DNA from: Mycolicibacterium gadium
Lineage (GTDB): Bacteria; Actinomycetota; Actinomycetes; Mycobacteriales; Mycobacteriaceae
Direction of reading: 5' to 3'
DNA length: 64,000 nucleotides
NCBI RefSeq assembly: GCF_010728925.1
Contig: NZ_AP022608.1
Span: 1,178,001 to 1,242,000, forward strand
Below the pieces are notes generated by a model that saw only the letters and a program-made list of their open reading frames with translations, did not search any database and had not been told where the DNA came from. Positions 43,594-50,563 of this stretch are shown piece after piece (positions within the stretch are counted from its first letter, which is position 1; every line of letters starts with the position of its first letter). Made by a program: the position numbers and the translations under genes.

Positions 43594-44531
43594 CCCACCC
43601 AGGATCAGGGGCTTCCTCGGTCCCCGTGCGCCTGCGCGGGGTCAGCAAGCGGTACGGGTCGACGACGGCGGTGGCAGGTCTCGACCTCGACGTCGAGACC
43701 GCCGAAGTGCTCGCGCTGCTCGGCCCCAACGGCGCGGGCAAGACCACGACGGTCGAGATGTGTGAGGGCTTCATCAAGCCCGACTCGGGCACGATCGAGA
43801 TCCTCGGCCTGGATCCGTTCGGCGACAACGCCGCGGTCCGCGAACGGATCGGTGTGATGCTGCAGGGCGGCGGCGCGTACCCCGCGGCGCGGGCGGGCGA
43901 AATGCTGGACCTCGTCGCCTCCTACGCCTCGAACCCGCTGGACCCCAAATGGTTGATGGACACGCTGGGCCTGACGGAGTCGGCGCGCACGACCTACCGC
44001 AGGCTCTCGGGTGGCCAGCAGCAGCGGTTGGCGCTCGCGTGCGCCGTGGTGGGCAGGCCGGAGCTGGTGTTCCTCGACGAGCCGACCGCGGGTATGGATG
44101 CGCATGCCCGAATCGTGGTGTGGGAGTTGATCGATGGACTGCGCCGCGACGGCGTCACCGTGGTGCTGACCACCCATCAGCTGACCGAGGCCGAGGAGCT
44201 GGCCGACCGCATCGTCATCATCGATCACGGTGTCGCGGTGGCCAGCGGAACGCCCGCGGAGCTGATGCGCAGCGGTGCCGAGAACCAATTGCGTTTCCGC
44301 GCACCGCGAATGCTCGACTTGTCACTGTTGATATCGGCGCTTCCCGAGACCTATCAGGCGACCGAGACGGCGCCCGGCGAATACCTTGTCGAGGGCGACA
44401 TCGACCCACAGGTGCTGGCGACGGTGACCGCGTGGTGTGCACGGGTCAACGTGCTGGCCACCGATATGCGGGTGGAGCAACGCAGCCTCGAGGACGTGTT
44501 CCTCGACTTGACCGGTCGGGAGTTGCGATGA
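43590..44531 (+). CDS. ABC-2 type exporter ATPase (Rv1458c-like)
   Basis: ATP-binding subunit of a drug/lipid-type ABC-2 exporter, 313 residues. Walker A LLGPNGAGKTTT near residue 43, signature LSGGQQQR, Walker B LVFLDEPTAGMD, H-loop LTTHQLTEAEE. The C-terminal about 80 residues form the regulatory extension common to DrrA-like ATPases. It overlaps mptB upstream and the permease downstream (ATGA), so all three are coupled. The substrate may be an envelope glycolipid intermediate, given the link to mptB; that is inference. Confidence 0.93.
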   Translation: MTHPGSGASSVPVRLRGVSKRYGSTTAVAGLDLDVETAEVLALLGPNGAGKTTTVEMCEGFIKPDSGTIEILGLDPFGDNAAVRERIGVMLQGGGAYPAARAGEMLDLVASYASNPLDPKWLMDTLGLTESARTTYRRLSGGQQQRLALACAVVGRPELVFLDEPTAGMDAHARIVVWELIDGLRRDGVTVVLTTHQLTEAEELADRIVIIDHGVAVASGTPAELMRSGAENQLRFRAPRMLDLSLLISALPETYQATETAPGEYLVEGDIDPQVLATVTAWCARVNVLATDMRVEQRSLEDVFLDLTGRELR

Positions 44532-45301
44532 CGAATCGCTTTGCGCCAGGGACTTTCACGCCGGACCCGCATTCGGCCACGGTGCAGAAGATGTTGGCCG
44601 CGCAGTTCCGCCTCGAGCTGAAGCTCCTGCTGCGCAACGGCGAACAGCTGCTGTTGACCATGTTCATCCCGATCACGTTGCTCGTGGGCCTAACGTTGCT
44701 GCCGTTCGGATCGTTCGGCGACAACCGCGCGTCGACGTTCGTTCCCGCGATCATGGCGCTTGCGGTGATCTCGACGGCCTTCACCGGACAGGCCATCGCC
44801 GTGGCGTTCGACCGCCGCTATGGCGCCCTGAAACGCCTCGGGGCCACCGCGCTGCCGGTCTGGGGCATCATCGCGGGCAAATCCCTCGCGGTGGTCGCCG
44901 TGGTGTTCTTTCAGGCAATTGTGCTGGGCGCCATAGGCTTTGCGCTCGGCTGGCGTCCGCCGATCGCCGGTCTGACCTTGGGTGCGGTGATCATCGCGCT
45001 GGGCACGGCGGGTTTCGCCGCGCTCGGCCTGCTGCTGGGCGGGACACTACGCGCCGAGATCGTGTTGGCGGTGGCGAACCTGCTCTGGTTCGTGTTCGCG
45101 GGGCTGGGTGCGCTGACTGTCGAGAGCGACATGGTGCCCACCGCGCTGGCGTGGATCGCGAGGCTCACGCCGTCCGGAGCGCTGACCGAGGCGCTGACCC
45201 AGGCGATGACGCCGTCAGTTGACTGGTTCGGCCTGGCGGTACTCGCGGTGTGGGGTGCCGTTGCGGCCCTCTGCGCCCTGCGCTGGTTCCGTTTCACCTG
45301 A
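44528..45301 (+). CDS. ABC-2 type permease (Rv1457c-like)
   Basis: Membrane subunit paired with the preceding ATPase, 257 residues with six hydrophobic helices. A segment VAFDRRYGALKRLGATALP between the second and third helices matches the ABC-2 coupling region. ATG overlaps the ATPase stop. The last 87 bp are also covered on the other strand by the PhlG-like hydrolase gene. Confidence 0.92.
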   Translation: MTNRFAPGTFTPDPHSATVQKMLAAQFRLELKLLLRNGEQLLLTMFIPITLLVGLTLLPFGSFGDNRASTFVPAIMALAVISTAFTGQAIAVAFDRRYGALKRLGATALPVWGIIAGKSLAVVAVVFFQAIVLGAIGFALGWRPPIAGLTLGAVIIALGTAGFAALGLLLGGTLRAEIVLAVANLLWFVFAGLGALTVESDMVPTALAWIARLTPSGALTEALTQAMTPSVDWFGLAVLAVWGAVAALCALRWFRFT

Positions 45302-45898
45302 CGTCAGTCGCGGCAGCAGGTATTCCAACTGCCCGACTTCTTCGATGTTGTGCCTGACCCAGGCGTGCACCTTGTCGTCGGGAAAACGCCTGCGCACGAC
45401 GTGATTGACCGCGGCCAGTAGCGCAGAGCGCACACCGAGGTCCATCACCGTGACGTAGTGCGCGCCGTCGCTGCCGGCCGACCACGTGTGCTCAAGTTGA
45501 AAGACCGGGATTCCGGCAATCCGCTTGACCAGCCGGATACCGGTCTGGTCGAGTTTCTCGACGCGGGCGATCTCGTCGATCTGGCATTCGGGCTTGCCGC
45601 CGAACGCCTCGACCATGCGAAACCGCGCGCCTTCGGCCGCACCCCCACCGGGCGCCCGCCGTGCCAGTTCCCAGTTGATGTGGTCAATCGGATGCCATGC
45701 GAGGTAGCGGTCGATGACCACCCCGCCGTAGGAGACCGTGCCGTCGAGATGGGTGAACCAATCGAGCAGCATCGCCGGCGTTACTCCGGTCAGCGGCTGA
45801 TGATCGATCGTGATGCGGCGCCGGCCATGCGGATGGTCGCTGCATTGCACCGTGGCGGTCTCGACGGATCGCAGCGGATAGAGCACCGGACGAGCCAT
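45215..45898 (-). CDS. PhlG-like (DAPG hydrolase family) putative C-C hydrolase
   Basis: A 227-residue protein resembling the 2,4-diacetylphloroglucinol hydrolase (PhlG) fold. It has the YLAWHPIDHINWE segment (His69, His73), an acidic MVEAFGG (Glu97), and HNIEE (His183, Glu187), matching the HxxxE zinc ligands of PhlG and its upstream His and Glu. The true substrate is unknown: candidates are acylated phenolics or polyketides. Its start is preceded by GGAGG and an operator-like repeat. It is divergent from a TetR gene, the usual arrangement for an inducible detoxification enzyme. Its 3' end overlaps the permease gene antisense by 87 bp. Confidence 0.7.
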   Translation of the reverse strand: MARPVLYPLRSVETATVQCSDHPHGRRRITIDHQPLTGVTPAMLLDWFTHLDGTVSYGGVVIDRYLAWHPIDHINWELARRAPGGGAAEGARFRMVEAFGGKPECQIDEIARVEKLDQTGIRLVKRIAGIPVFQLEHTWSAGSDGAHYVTVMDLGVRSALLAAVNHVVRRRFPDDKVHAWVRHNIEEVGQLEYLLPRLTSGETEPAQGAEGRNGTPHREYRQAEPVN

Positions 45899-45909
45899 GA
45901 TATTCCTCC

Positions 45910-45929
45910 AAGATACGGTAGCGTTTCTT
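45910..45929. promoter_or_regulatory. Operator copy 1 (PhlG-like gene side)
   Basis: Imperfect palindrome reading AAGATACG-GTA-GCGTTTCTT, directly upstream of the GGAGG of the PhlG-like gene. Seventeen of its 20 bases are the same as in the copy at 45956-45975. Likely bound by the divergent TetR protein. Confidence 0.65.
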
Positions 45930-45954
45930 ATGCCGCCAGGTTAGGCTTCAGCGG

Positions 45955-45960
45955 TAAGAT
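45955..45960 (+). promoter_or_regulatory. Candidate -10 box of the TetR gene
   Basis: TAAGAT fits TANNNT and overlaps the left edge of operator copy 2, so a bound repressor would block it. The mirror position on the minus strand reads TAAGAA before the PhlG-like gene. Confidence 0.45.
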
Positions 45961-45975
45961 ACGCAAGCGTTTCTT
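45956..45975. promoter_or_regulatory. Operator copy 2 (TetR gene side)
   Basis: AAGATACGC-AA-GCGTTTCTT, an imperfect palindrome (two mismatched pairs in ten). It sits just before the GGAGG ribosome site of the TetR gene, 46 bp from copy 1. Confidence 0.65.
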
Positions 45976-45986
45976 TTGGAGGTGCG

Positions 45987-46559
45987 ATGCGGCGACGTCG
46001 CGGCGACGAGCTGGACACTGCCATCCGGGGTGCGGTACTGGCGCTGCTCGCTGAGCACGGGCCCACGGGAGTGACCATGGAGGCGGTCGCCGCCGCTGCG
46101 CAGACCAGCAAGCCGGTGCTGTACCGGCGGTGGCCGGACCGCGGCGCATTGTTGCGCGACACCTTGCTGCGCATCGCGACCACGGCGATTCCCCATGAGG
46201 ACACCGGCAGCTACCGCAGCGACATGCTCGCGATCTTGCGTGGATGGGCGGCGCTGTTCACCGGGCCGGAATCCACCGCGCTGCGTGCCGCCGTCGCCGC
46301 GGCGGCCCACGATCCAGAGCTGACGGCGGCGTTTCAGCAGGATGTCATCGGCTGGCGTAAGACGGAGATGGCCGCCCTGCTGGCCCGCGGTATAGAACGT
46401 GGCGACGTACGGCCCGACGTCCCCGTCGAGATCGCCCGCGAGCTCGGGCAGAGCGTGCTCTGGCATCGCCTGTTGGTCACCGGCGACCCGATCGATGATG
46501 ACCTCGTCGTGCAGTTGGTCGACGAGGTCCTGGTGCCATTCGTCGCGCCTCGCGGATAA
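45987..46559 (+). CDS. TetR-family regulator
   Basis: A 190-residue TetR protein: HTH at about residues 28-50 (VTMEAVAAAAQTSKPVLYRRW) and a ligand-binding domain of the TetR_C11-like type. ATG with GGAGG four bases upstream. It is divergent from the PhlG-like gene, with two matching operator copies between, so it most likely represses both itself and that gene until a phenolic or acylated ligand is present. The ctaA promoter follows its stop. Confidence 0.88.
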   Translation: MRRRRGDELDTAIRGAVLALLAEHGPTGVTMEAVAAAAQTSKPVLYRRWPDRGALLRDTLLRIATTAIPHEDTGSYRSDMLAILRGWAALFTGPESTALRAAVAAAAHDPELTAAFQQDVIGWRKTEMAALLARGIERGDVRPDVPVEIARELGQSVLWHRLLVTGDPIDDDLVVQLVDEVLVPFVAPRG

Positions 46560-46567
46560 GCAGCCCT

Positions 46568-46582
46568 ACTACATCGTGTAGT
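46568..46582. promoter_or_regulatory. Palindrome over the ctaA promoter
   Basis: ACTACA, TCG, TGTAGT: a perfect six-base inverted repeat placed where the -35 of ctaA would be. Its TACA/TGTA core recalls BlaI/MecI-type operators, but the spacer is three bases rather than two. Likely a regulator site. Confidence 0.55.
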
Positions 46583-46593
46583 TAATCCTGCTC

Positions 46594-46599
46594 TACCAT
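46594..46599 (+). promoter_or_regulatory. Candidate -10 box of ctaA
   Basis: TACCAT fits TANNNT and ends seven bases before the GTG at 46607, so the ctaA transcript is probably leaderless. The palindrome at 46568-46582 lies 11 bases upstream. Confidence 0.5.
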
Positions 46600-46606
46600 C
46601 GAGGCC

Positions 46607-47617
46607 GTGCCCGTCGGACGAATCTTCCTGCGACTGGTCGATCTTCTGCCGTTGCCGAGCCTGCGGGTCCAGCGCGCCATCGCCGCCGCCGTCGTCCTGA
46701 CGCAGGGCGGGATCGCGGTAACCGGCGCGATCGTTCGCGTCACCGCGTCGGGTCTCGGTTGCCCGACCTGGCCGCAGTGCTTCCCCGGTAGCTTCACCCC
46801 GATCCCCCACCCTGAAGTCGCGGGAATCCACCAGGCCGTCGAGTTCGGCAACCGGATGATCACGTTCCTGGTGGTGCTCACCGCCGCGCTGGCGGTGCTG
46901 GCCGTCACGCGCGCGCGCAGGCGCCGCGAGGTCCTCGTGTACGCATGGCTGATGCCGGTGTCGACCGTGGTTCAGGCCGTGATCGGCGGGATCACGGTGC
47001 TCACCGGCCTGCTGTGGTGGACGGTCGCCATCCACCTGCTGGCGTCGATGACGATGGTTTGGGTGTCGGTGCTGCTCTACGTGAAGATCTGCGAACCCGA
47101 TACCGGCGTCGTGCGGCACCGGGTTCCGAAACCGTTGCGCCAGTTGACCATTCTCAGTGCGATTGCGCTGGCCGCCGTGCTCGTGACCGGAACACTGGTC
47201 ACCGGCGCGGGTCCGCACGCCGGCGACAAGAGCATCACCCAGCCGGTGCCGCGGCTTGAAGTTGAAATCGTCACCCTGGTGCAGCTGCACGCAACGTTGC
47301 TGGTGGTTTACCTGTCGCTGTTGGTGGCGTTGGTGTTCGGGCTGCGCGCGGTCAACGCAGCACGACCGGTCGTCAGGCGACTCGCCGTGCTGCTGGTTCT
47401 CGTGGCGGGGCAAGCCCTTGTCGGGCGCGTGCAATACGCCCTCGATGTCCCCGCCGCTCTGGTGGCGCTGCACGTCGCCCTCGCGGCCGCGTGCACGGCG
47501 GCCACCGCCGCGCTATGGGCGTCGATGCGAGAGCGGGCCGAGCCCGAGGCGCTCGAGGGTTTCCTCGACCCCGACGGCGAAGTCGCGTTGCCTGCTGCTC
47601 CGGGTAGCGGCGTCTAG
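46607..47617 (+). CDS. ctaA: Heme A synthase CtaA
   Basis: Membrane enzyme oxidising the C8 methyl of heme O to the formyl of heme A for cytochrome aa3 oxidase. The 336-residue protein has about eight transmembrane helices. The extracytoplasmic Cys pair GLGCPTWPQC lies near residues 51-60, and conserved heme-ligand histidines occur in GIHQAVEFGNR, AIHLLAS and later helices. Equivalent to Rv1456c. GTG start. The last 105 bp overlap the convergent ATP-grasp gene. Confidence 0.95.
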   Translation: MPVGRIFLRLVDLLPLPSLRVQRAIAAAVVLTQGGIAVTGAIVRVTASGLGCPTWPQCFPGSFTPIPHPEVAGIHQAVEFGNRMITFLVVLTAALAVLAVTRARRRREVLVYAWLMPVSTVVQAVIGGITVLTGLLWWTVAIHLLASMTMVWVSVLLYVKICEPDTGVVRHRVPKPLRQLTILSAIALAAVLVTGTLVTGAGPHAGDKSITQPVPRLEVEIVTLVQLHATLLVVYLSLLVALVFGLRAVNAARPVVRRLAVLLVLVAGQALVGRVQYALDVPAALVALHVALAAACTAATAALWASMRERAEPEALEGFLDPDGEVALPAAPGSGV

Positions 47618-48451
47618 CTGCCGCCATCCCAGCGACGGTTCGACGAGTTCGAGTTCCAGCAGTTGCGGATCGTCAGGGCCGCCGATCACATCGACCCGTG
47701 CGTACAGCAGCTCGGCCGCGTCGATGCCGAGGTGCGCGGCCGCCGCGGACAGTGCAGCATGCCCGACATCCCATAGCTCGAAGTCCGGCTCGGCCGGGGT
47801 CAGCGACTCCTCGGCGTACGTGCCCGAGTCGTCGAACGCGGGCTGACCTCCCTGCGACGGCAGGATCGGCCCCTTGGTGAATGCGTGCGACTGGCGGCCG
47901 CGCAGGAAGACCAGGGCCGTCTCGCCGTCTTCGACGCGCCGGTCGTAGGGCTGCACCAGCGCCGTCCGGCCGTCGTCGTGCAGCGACGCGACATGGCGTC
48001 GGGCCGCTTGACTGTCGTGGAACCGTTGTGCACCAAAGGATCCCGCGCCCACGGCAGGTTTGACGACGATTTCGCCCGCGGGTAGGTGCATTTGCTCGCC
48101 CGGGGCTATGAACGTGCTGGGGACAACGGGCACACCGGCCTCGGCGAGGTCGGCCAGATATGCCTTGTCGCTGTTCCACGAGACCACCGCGGGGGCGTTG
48201 ACGAGGTTACGGACGTTGGTGGTCCACTGGAGGAACTCGTCGAGCCGCTCGATGTAGTCCCACGTTGCCCGCAGAATCACCAGGTCAGCCTTCAGTGTGT
48301 CCGGATCGTCCCAGGACAACCAGTGGGCGTGCAGTCCTCGCCGGCGCAGCGCCGCGACGAGTTCGCCATCGTCACCTTCGCCCTCGGGTAACGCCTGGCA
48401 GCCGGCCAGCACGACGCGCGGATGGAAGACATCGGGGCGGGCCAGTTTCAT
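47513..48451 (-). CDS. ATP-grasp-like protein (Rv1455-like)
   Basis: A 312-residue protein with ATP-grasp character: the basic VVKPAVGAGSFGAQRF loop (about residues 133-148), ALVFLRGRQSHAFTKGP, and the metal-binding LLELELVEPSLGW near 270. These enzymes ligate a carboxylate to an amine or thiol using ATP. No specific substrate can be named; relatives act in peptide or antibiotic-like bond formation. The frame is open ten codons upstream. The ATG at 48451 is chosen, and a TATCCT -10 eight bases before it suggests a leaderless start. Divergent from qor by 19 bp. Confidence 0.8.
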   Translation of the reverse strand: MKLARPDVFHPRVVLAGCQALPEGEGDDGELVAALRRRGLHAHWLSWDDPDTLKADLVILRATWDYIERLDEFLQWTTNVRNLVNAPAVVSWNSDKAYLADLAEAGVPVVPSTFIAPGEQMHLPAGEIVVKPAVGAGSFGAQRFHDSQAARRHVASLHDDGRTALVQPYDRRVEDGETALVFLRGRQSHAFTKGPILPSQGGQPAFDDSGTYAEESLTPAEPDFELWDVGHAALSAAAAHLGIDAAELLYARVDVIGGPDDPQLLELELVEPSLGWRQLDAATRSSRQRDFAVGVEETLERLGLGPLSHRRP

Positions 48452-48459
48452 ACCAAGGC

Positions 48460-48465
48460 AGGATA
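48460..48465 (-). promoter_or_regulatory. Candidate -10 box of the ATP-grasp gene
   Basis: On the minus strand TATCCT fits TANNNT, eight bases before the ATG at 48451. The whole space to the divergent qor start is only 19 bp, so the two promoters must overlap or reach into the opposite genes. Confidence 0.4.
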
Positions 48466-48470
48466 GAAGC

Positions 48471-49442
48471 ATGTACGCCATCGAAGTCGCCGAGACCGGC
48501 GGACCAGAAGTGCTGACCTACGCCAAGAAGCCACAGCCGACCCCCGGGCCCGGTGAGGTACTGATCAAAGCCGAAGCGATCGGAGTGAACTTCCTCGACA
48601 CGTACTTCCGTTCTGGGCTGTATCCGCGCGAGCTGCCGTTCATCCTCGGCAACGAGGTGTGCGGCACCGTCGAAGCCGTCGGCGAGGAAGTCGCGGCGCT
48701 GGCGGTCGGCGACCGCGTGGTCACCGCCCAGGCCAACGGCGCCTATGCCGAATATTCTTTGGCGACAGCCGATTTCTGCGCCTACGTGCCAGACGGCGTG
48801 GGCGCCGACGTGGCCGCGGCTGCTCTGCTCAAGGGGATGACCGCGCACTATCTGATCAAGTCGACGTATCCCGTGCAGCAGGGCGATGCTGTTCTGGTGC
48901 ACGCCGGCGCGGGAGGCGTGGGGCTGATCCTGACGCAGTGGGCCACCAGCATGGCCGCCCGCGTGATCACCACGGTGTCCACGCCGGAGAAGGCGGAACT
49001 GTCGCGGCAGGCGGGCGCCGTCGAGGTTCTCGACTACCCCGAGGATGCCGCGGAGTTCGGCGCCAAGATCAAGGACCTCACCGACGGCGGGGTCGCCGTG
49101 GTCTACGACGGCGTCGGCGCCGACACCTTCGATGCCAGCATCGCCAGCCTTGCCATCCGCGGCACGCTGGCGCTGTTCGGGGCGTCCAGCGGGCCGGTGC
49201 CACCTTTCGATCCGCAGCGGCTCAACGCGGCCGGCTCGTTGTTCCTGACCCGGCCGACGCTGGTGCACTACACCCGCACACCCGATGAGTTCGCCTGGCG
49301 CGCCGGAGAACTGCTCGATGCCATCGCCGGCGGCACCATCAACGTCACGGTCAGTGAGCGATACCGCCTCGAGGACGCCCAGCAGGCGCACCGCGACCTG
49401 CAGGGCCGCAAGACGGTCGGCTCAGTCGTGCTGATCCCCTAA
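48471..49442 (+). CDS. qor: Quinone oxidoreductase (Qor)
   Basis: MDR-family NADPH:quinone reductase of 323 residues. The N-terminal GroES domain has GVNFLDTYFRSGLYP. The Rossmann loop HAGAGGVGLILTQWA is at about residues 143-157, and YDGVG is the family signature. Expected to reduce quinones by one electron with NADPH. Equivalent to Rv1454c. The frame extends upstream, but the ATG at 48471 gives the standard N-terminus. It ends 10 bp before the convergent ctaB stop. Confidence 0.92.
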   Translation: MYAIEVAETGGPEVLTYAKKPQPTPGPGEVLIKAEAIGVNFLDTYFRSGLYPRELPFILGNEVCGTVEAVGEEVAALAVGDRVVTAQANGAYAEYSLATADFCAYVPDGVGADVAAAALLKGMTAHYLIKSTYPVQQGDAVLVHAGAGGVGLILTQWATSMAARVITTVSTPEKAELSRQAGAVEVLDYPEDAAEFGAKIKDLTDGGVAVVYDGVGADTFDASIASLAIRGTLALFGASSGPVPPFDPQRLNAAGSLFLTRPTLVHYTRTPDEFAWRAGELLDAIAGGTINVTVSERYRLEDAQQAHRDLQGRKTVGSVVLIP

Positions 49443-49446
49443 CCCG

Positions 49447-49463
49447 TCACCGTCAGGCGGTGA
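49447..49463. terminator. Hairpin between qor and ctaB
   Basis: TCACCG, loop TCAGG, CGGTGA, lying across the gap between the two convergent stops. The six-base stem is short and there is no U-tract. Possible bidirectional terminator. Confidence 0.4.
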
Positions 49464-50385
49464 ACAGTGTCGGCAGGGCAAGGGCCGAATCGATCGCCAG
49501 CGCGAGGAACACCACAGCGAGGTAATTGTTCGACTGCAGGAACAGCCGCAGCGGCTTGACCGGCTCACCGCGGCGCACGCCGCCGTAGAGCTGGTGAGCC
49601 ATCACCAGGAACCAGGAGCCGGCCAGGATGGCGACGGCCGCGTACAGCCAGCCGGTGGCGAGCGCGAGCGCGAGGGTCGCCGCGACCGTCAGCCAGGTGT
49701 AGATCAGGATCTGCTTGGTCACCTGTTGTTCAGTGGCGACCACGGGCAGCATCGGCACGCCGGCCGCCGCGTAGTCCTCCTTGTAGCGCATCGCCAGCGC
49801 CCAGGTGTGCGGCGGCGTCCAGAAGAAGATGATCGCGAACATGACCAGCGCGGGCCATTGGATGGTTCCGGTGACCGCCGACCAGCCGATCATCACCGGC
49901 ATGCAGCCGGCCGCGCCGCCCCAAACCACGTTCTGCGTCGTGCGGCGCTTGAGCAGCAGCGTGTAGACGAGCACGTAGAACGCGATGGTCGCACCGGCGA
50001 GGTGGGCCGACAACATGTTCGTCGTCCACCACAGCCAGAAGAACGAGCCGACGGACAGGGCGAGCCCGAAGACGAAGGCATGGCTGCGCGGCACGGTGTC
50101 GCGGGCCAGCGGCCTGCGCTCGGTGCGCTTCATCTTCTTGTCGATGTCGGCGTCGGCCACACAGTTCAACGTGTTGGCGCCCGCCGCCGCCAGCAAGCCG
50201 CCGACCAGCGTGTTCAGGATCAGCAGCGGATCGACGGTGCCGCGGTCGGCCAGCAGCATGGCCGGGATCGTGGTGACCAGGAGCAGCTCGATGACGCGCG
50301 GTTTCGTCAGCGCGAGATAGCCCAACAGCGTGGTGCGCACTCGGCCGTGCGTCCCGACGGGGAGCTGGCTCTCGCGAATGTCCAC
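49453..50385 (-). CDS. ctaB: Protoheme IX farnesyltransferase CtaB
   Basis: UbiA-family prenyltransferase of 310 residues making heme O from heme B and farnesyl diphosphate, upstream of CtaA. The Asp-rich motif [20 protein letters not shown] is near residues 99-118. About eight or nine membrane helices follow. The GTG start has AAGGAG seven bases upstream; a longer open frame upstream is rejected. Divergent from tkt, as in other mycobacteria. Confidence 0.96.
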   Translation of the reverse strand: MDIRESQLPVGTHGRVRTTLLGYLALTKPRVIELLLVTTIPAMLLADRGTVDPLLILNTLVGGLLAAAGANTLNCVADADIDKKMKRTERRPLARDTVPRSHAFVFGLALSVGSFFWLWWTTNMLSAHLAGATIAFYVLVYTLLLKRRTTQNVVWGGAAGCMPVMIGWSAVTGTIQWPALVMFAIIFFWTPPHTWALAMRYKEDYAAAGVPMLPVVATEQQVTKQILIYTWLTVAATLALALATGWLYAAVAILAGSWFLVMAHQLYGGVRRGEPVKPLRLFLQSNNYLAVVFLALAIDSALALPTLFTA

Positions 50386-50421
50386 GCAGTAACTCCTTGA
50401 AATGGCTGCAGCGCGCGCGGC

Positions 50422-50444
50422 GTCTACTACAGAGGATGGTAGAC
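50422..50444. repeat. Inverted repeat upstream of ctaB
   Basis: GTCTAC, 11-base spacer, GTAGAC. The spacer begins TACA, so the left side also contains ACTACA, the half-site of the ctaA palindrome. It lies 37 bp before the ctaB start in the ctaB-tkt gap. Confidence 0.45.
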
Positions 50445-50505
50445 CGCTGCTGAACGGCCGCCTAATCGTCCCCCAAGCGGCCTGCAAGGGATGACGCTCC
50501 CGCAC

Positions 50506-50511
50506 TAGGGT
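50506..50511 (+). promoter_or_regulatory. Candidate -10 box of tkt operon
   Basis: TAGGGT fits TANNNT and would start transcription near 50518, leaving a leader of about 46 bases. This supports the GTG at 50564, not the earlier in-frame start. Confidence 0.4.
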
Positions 50512-50563
50512 GGTTGAAGAGGCAGCTTTGCCGAGCTCACCCGTCGACCAGGAGAGGGCGCCT

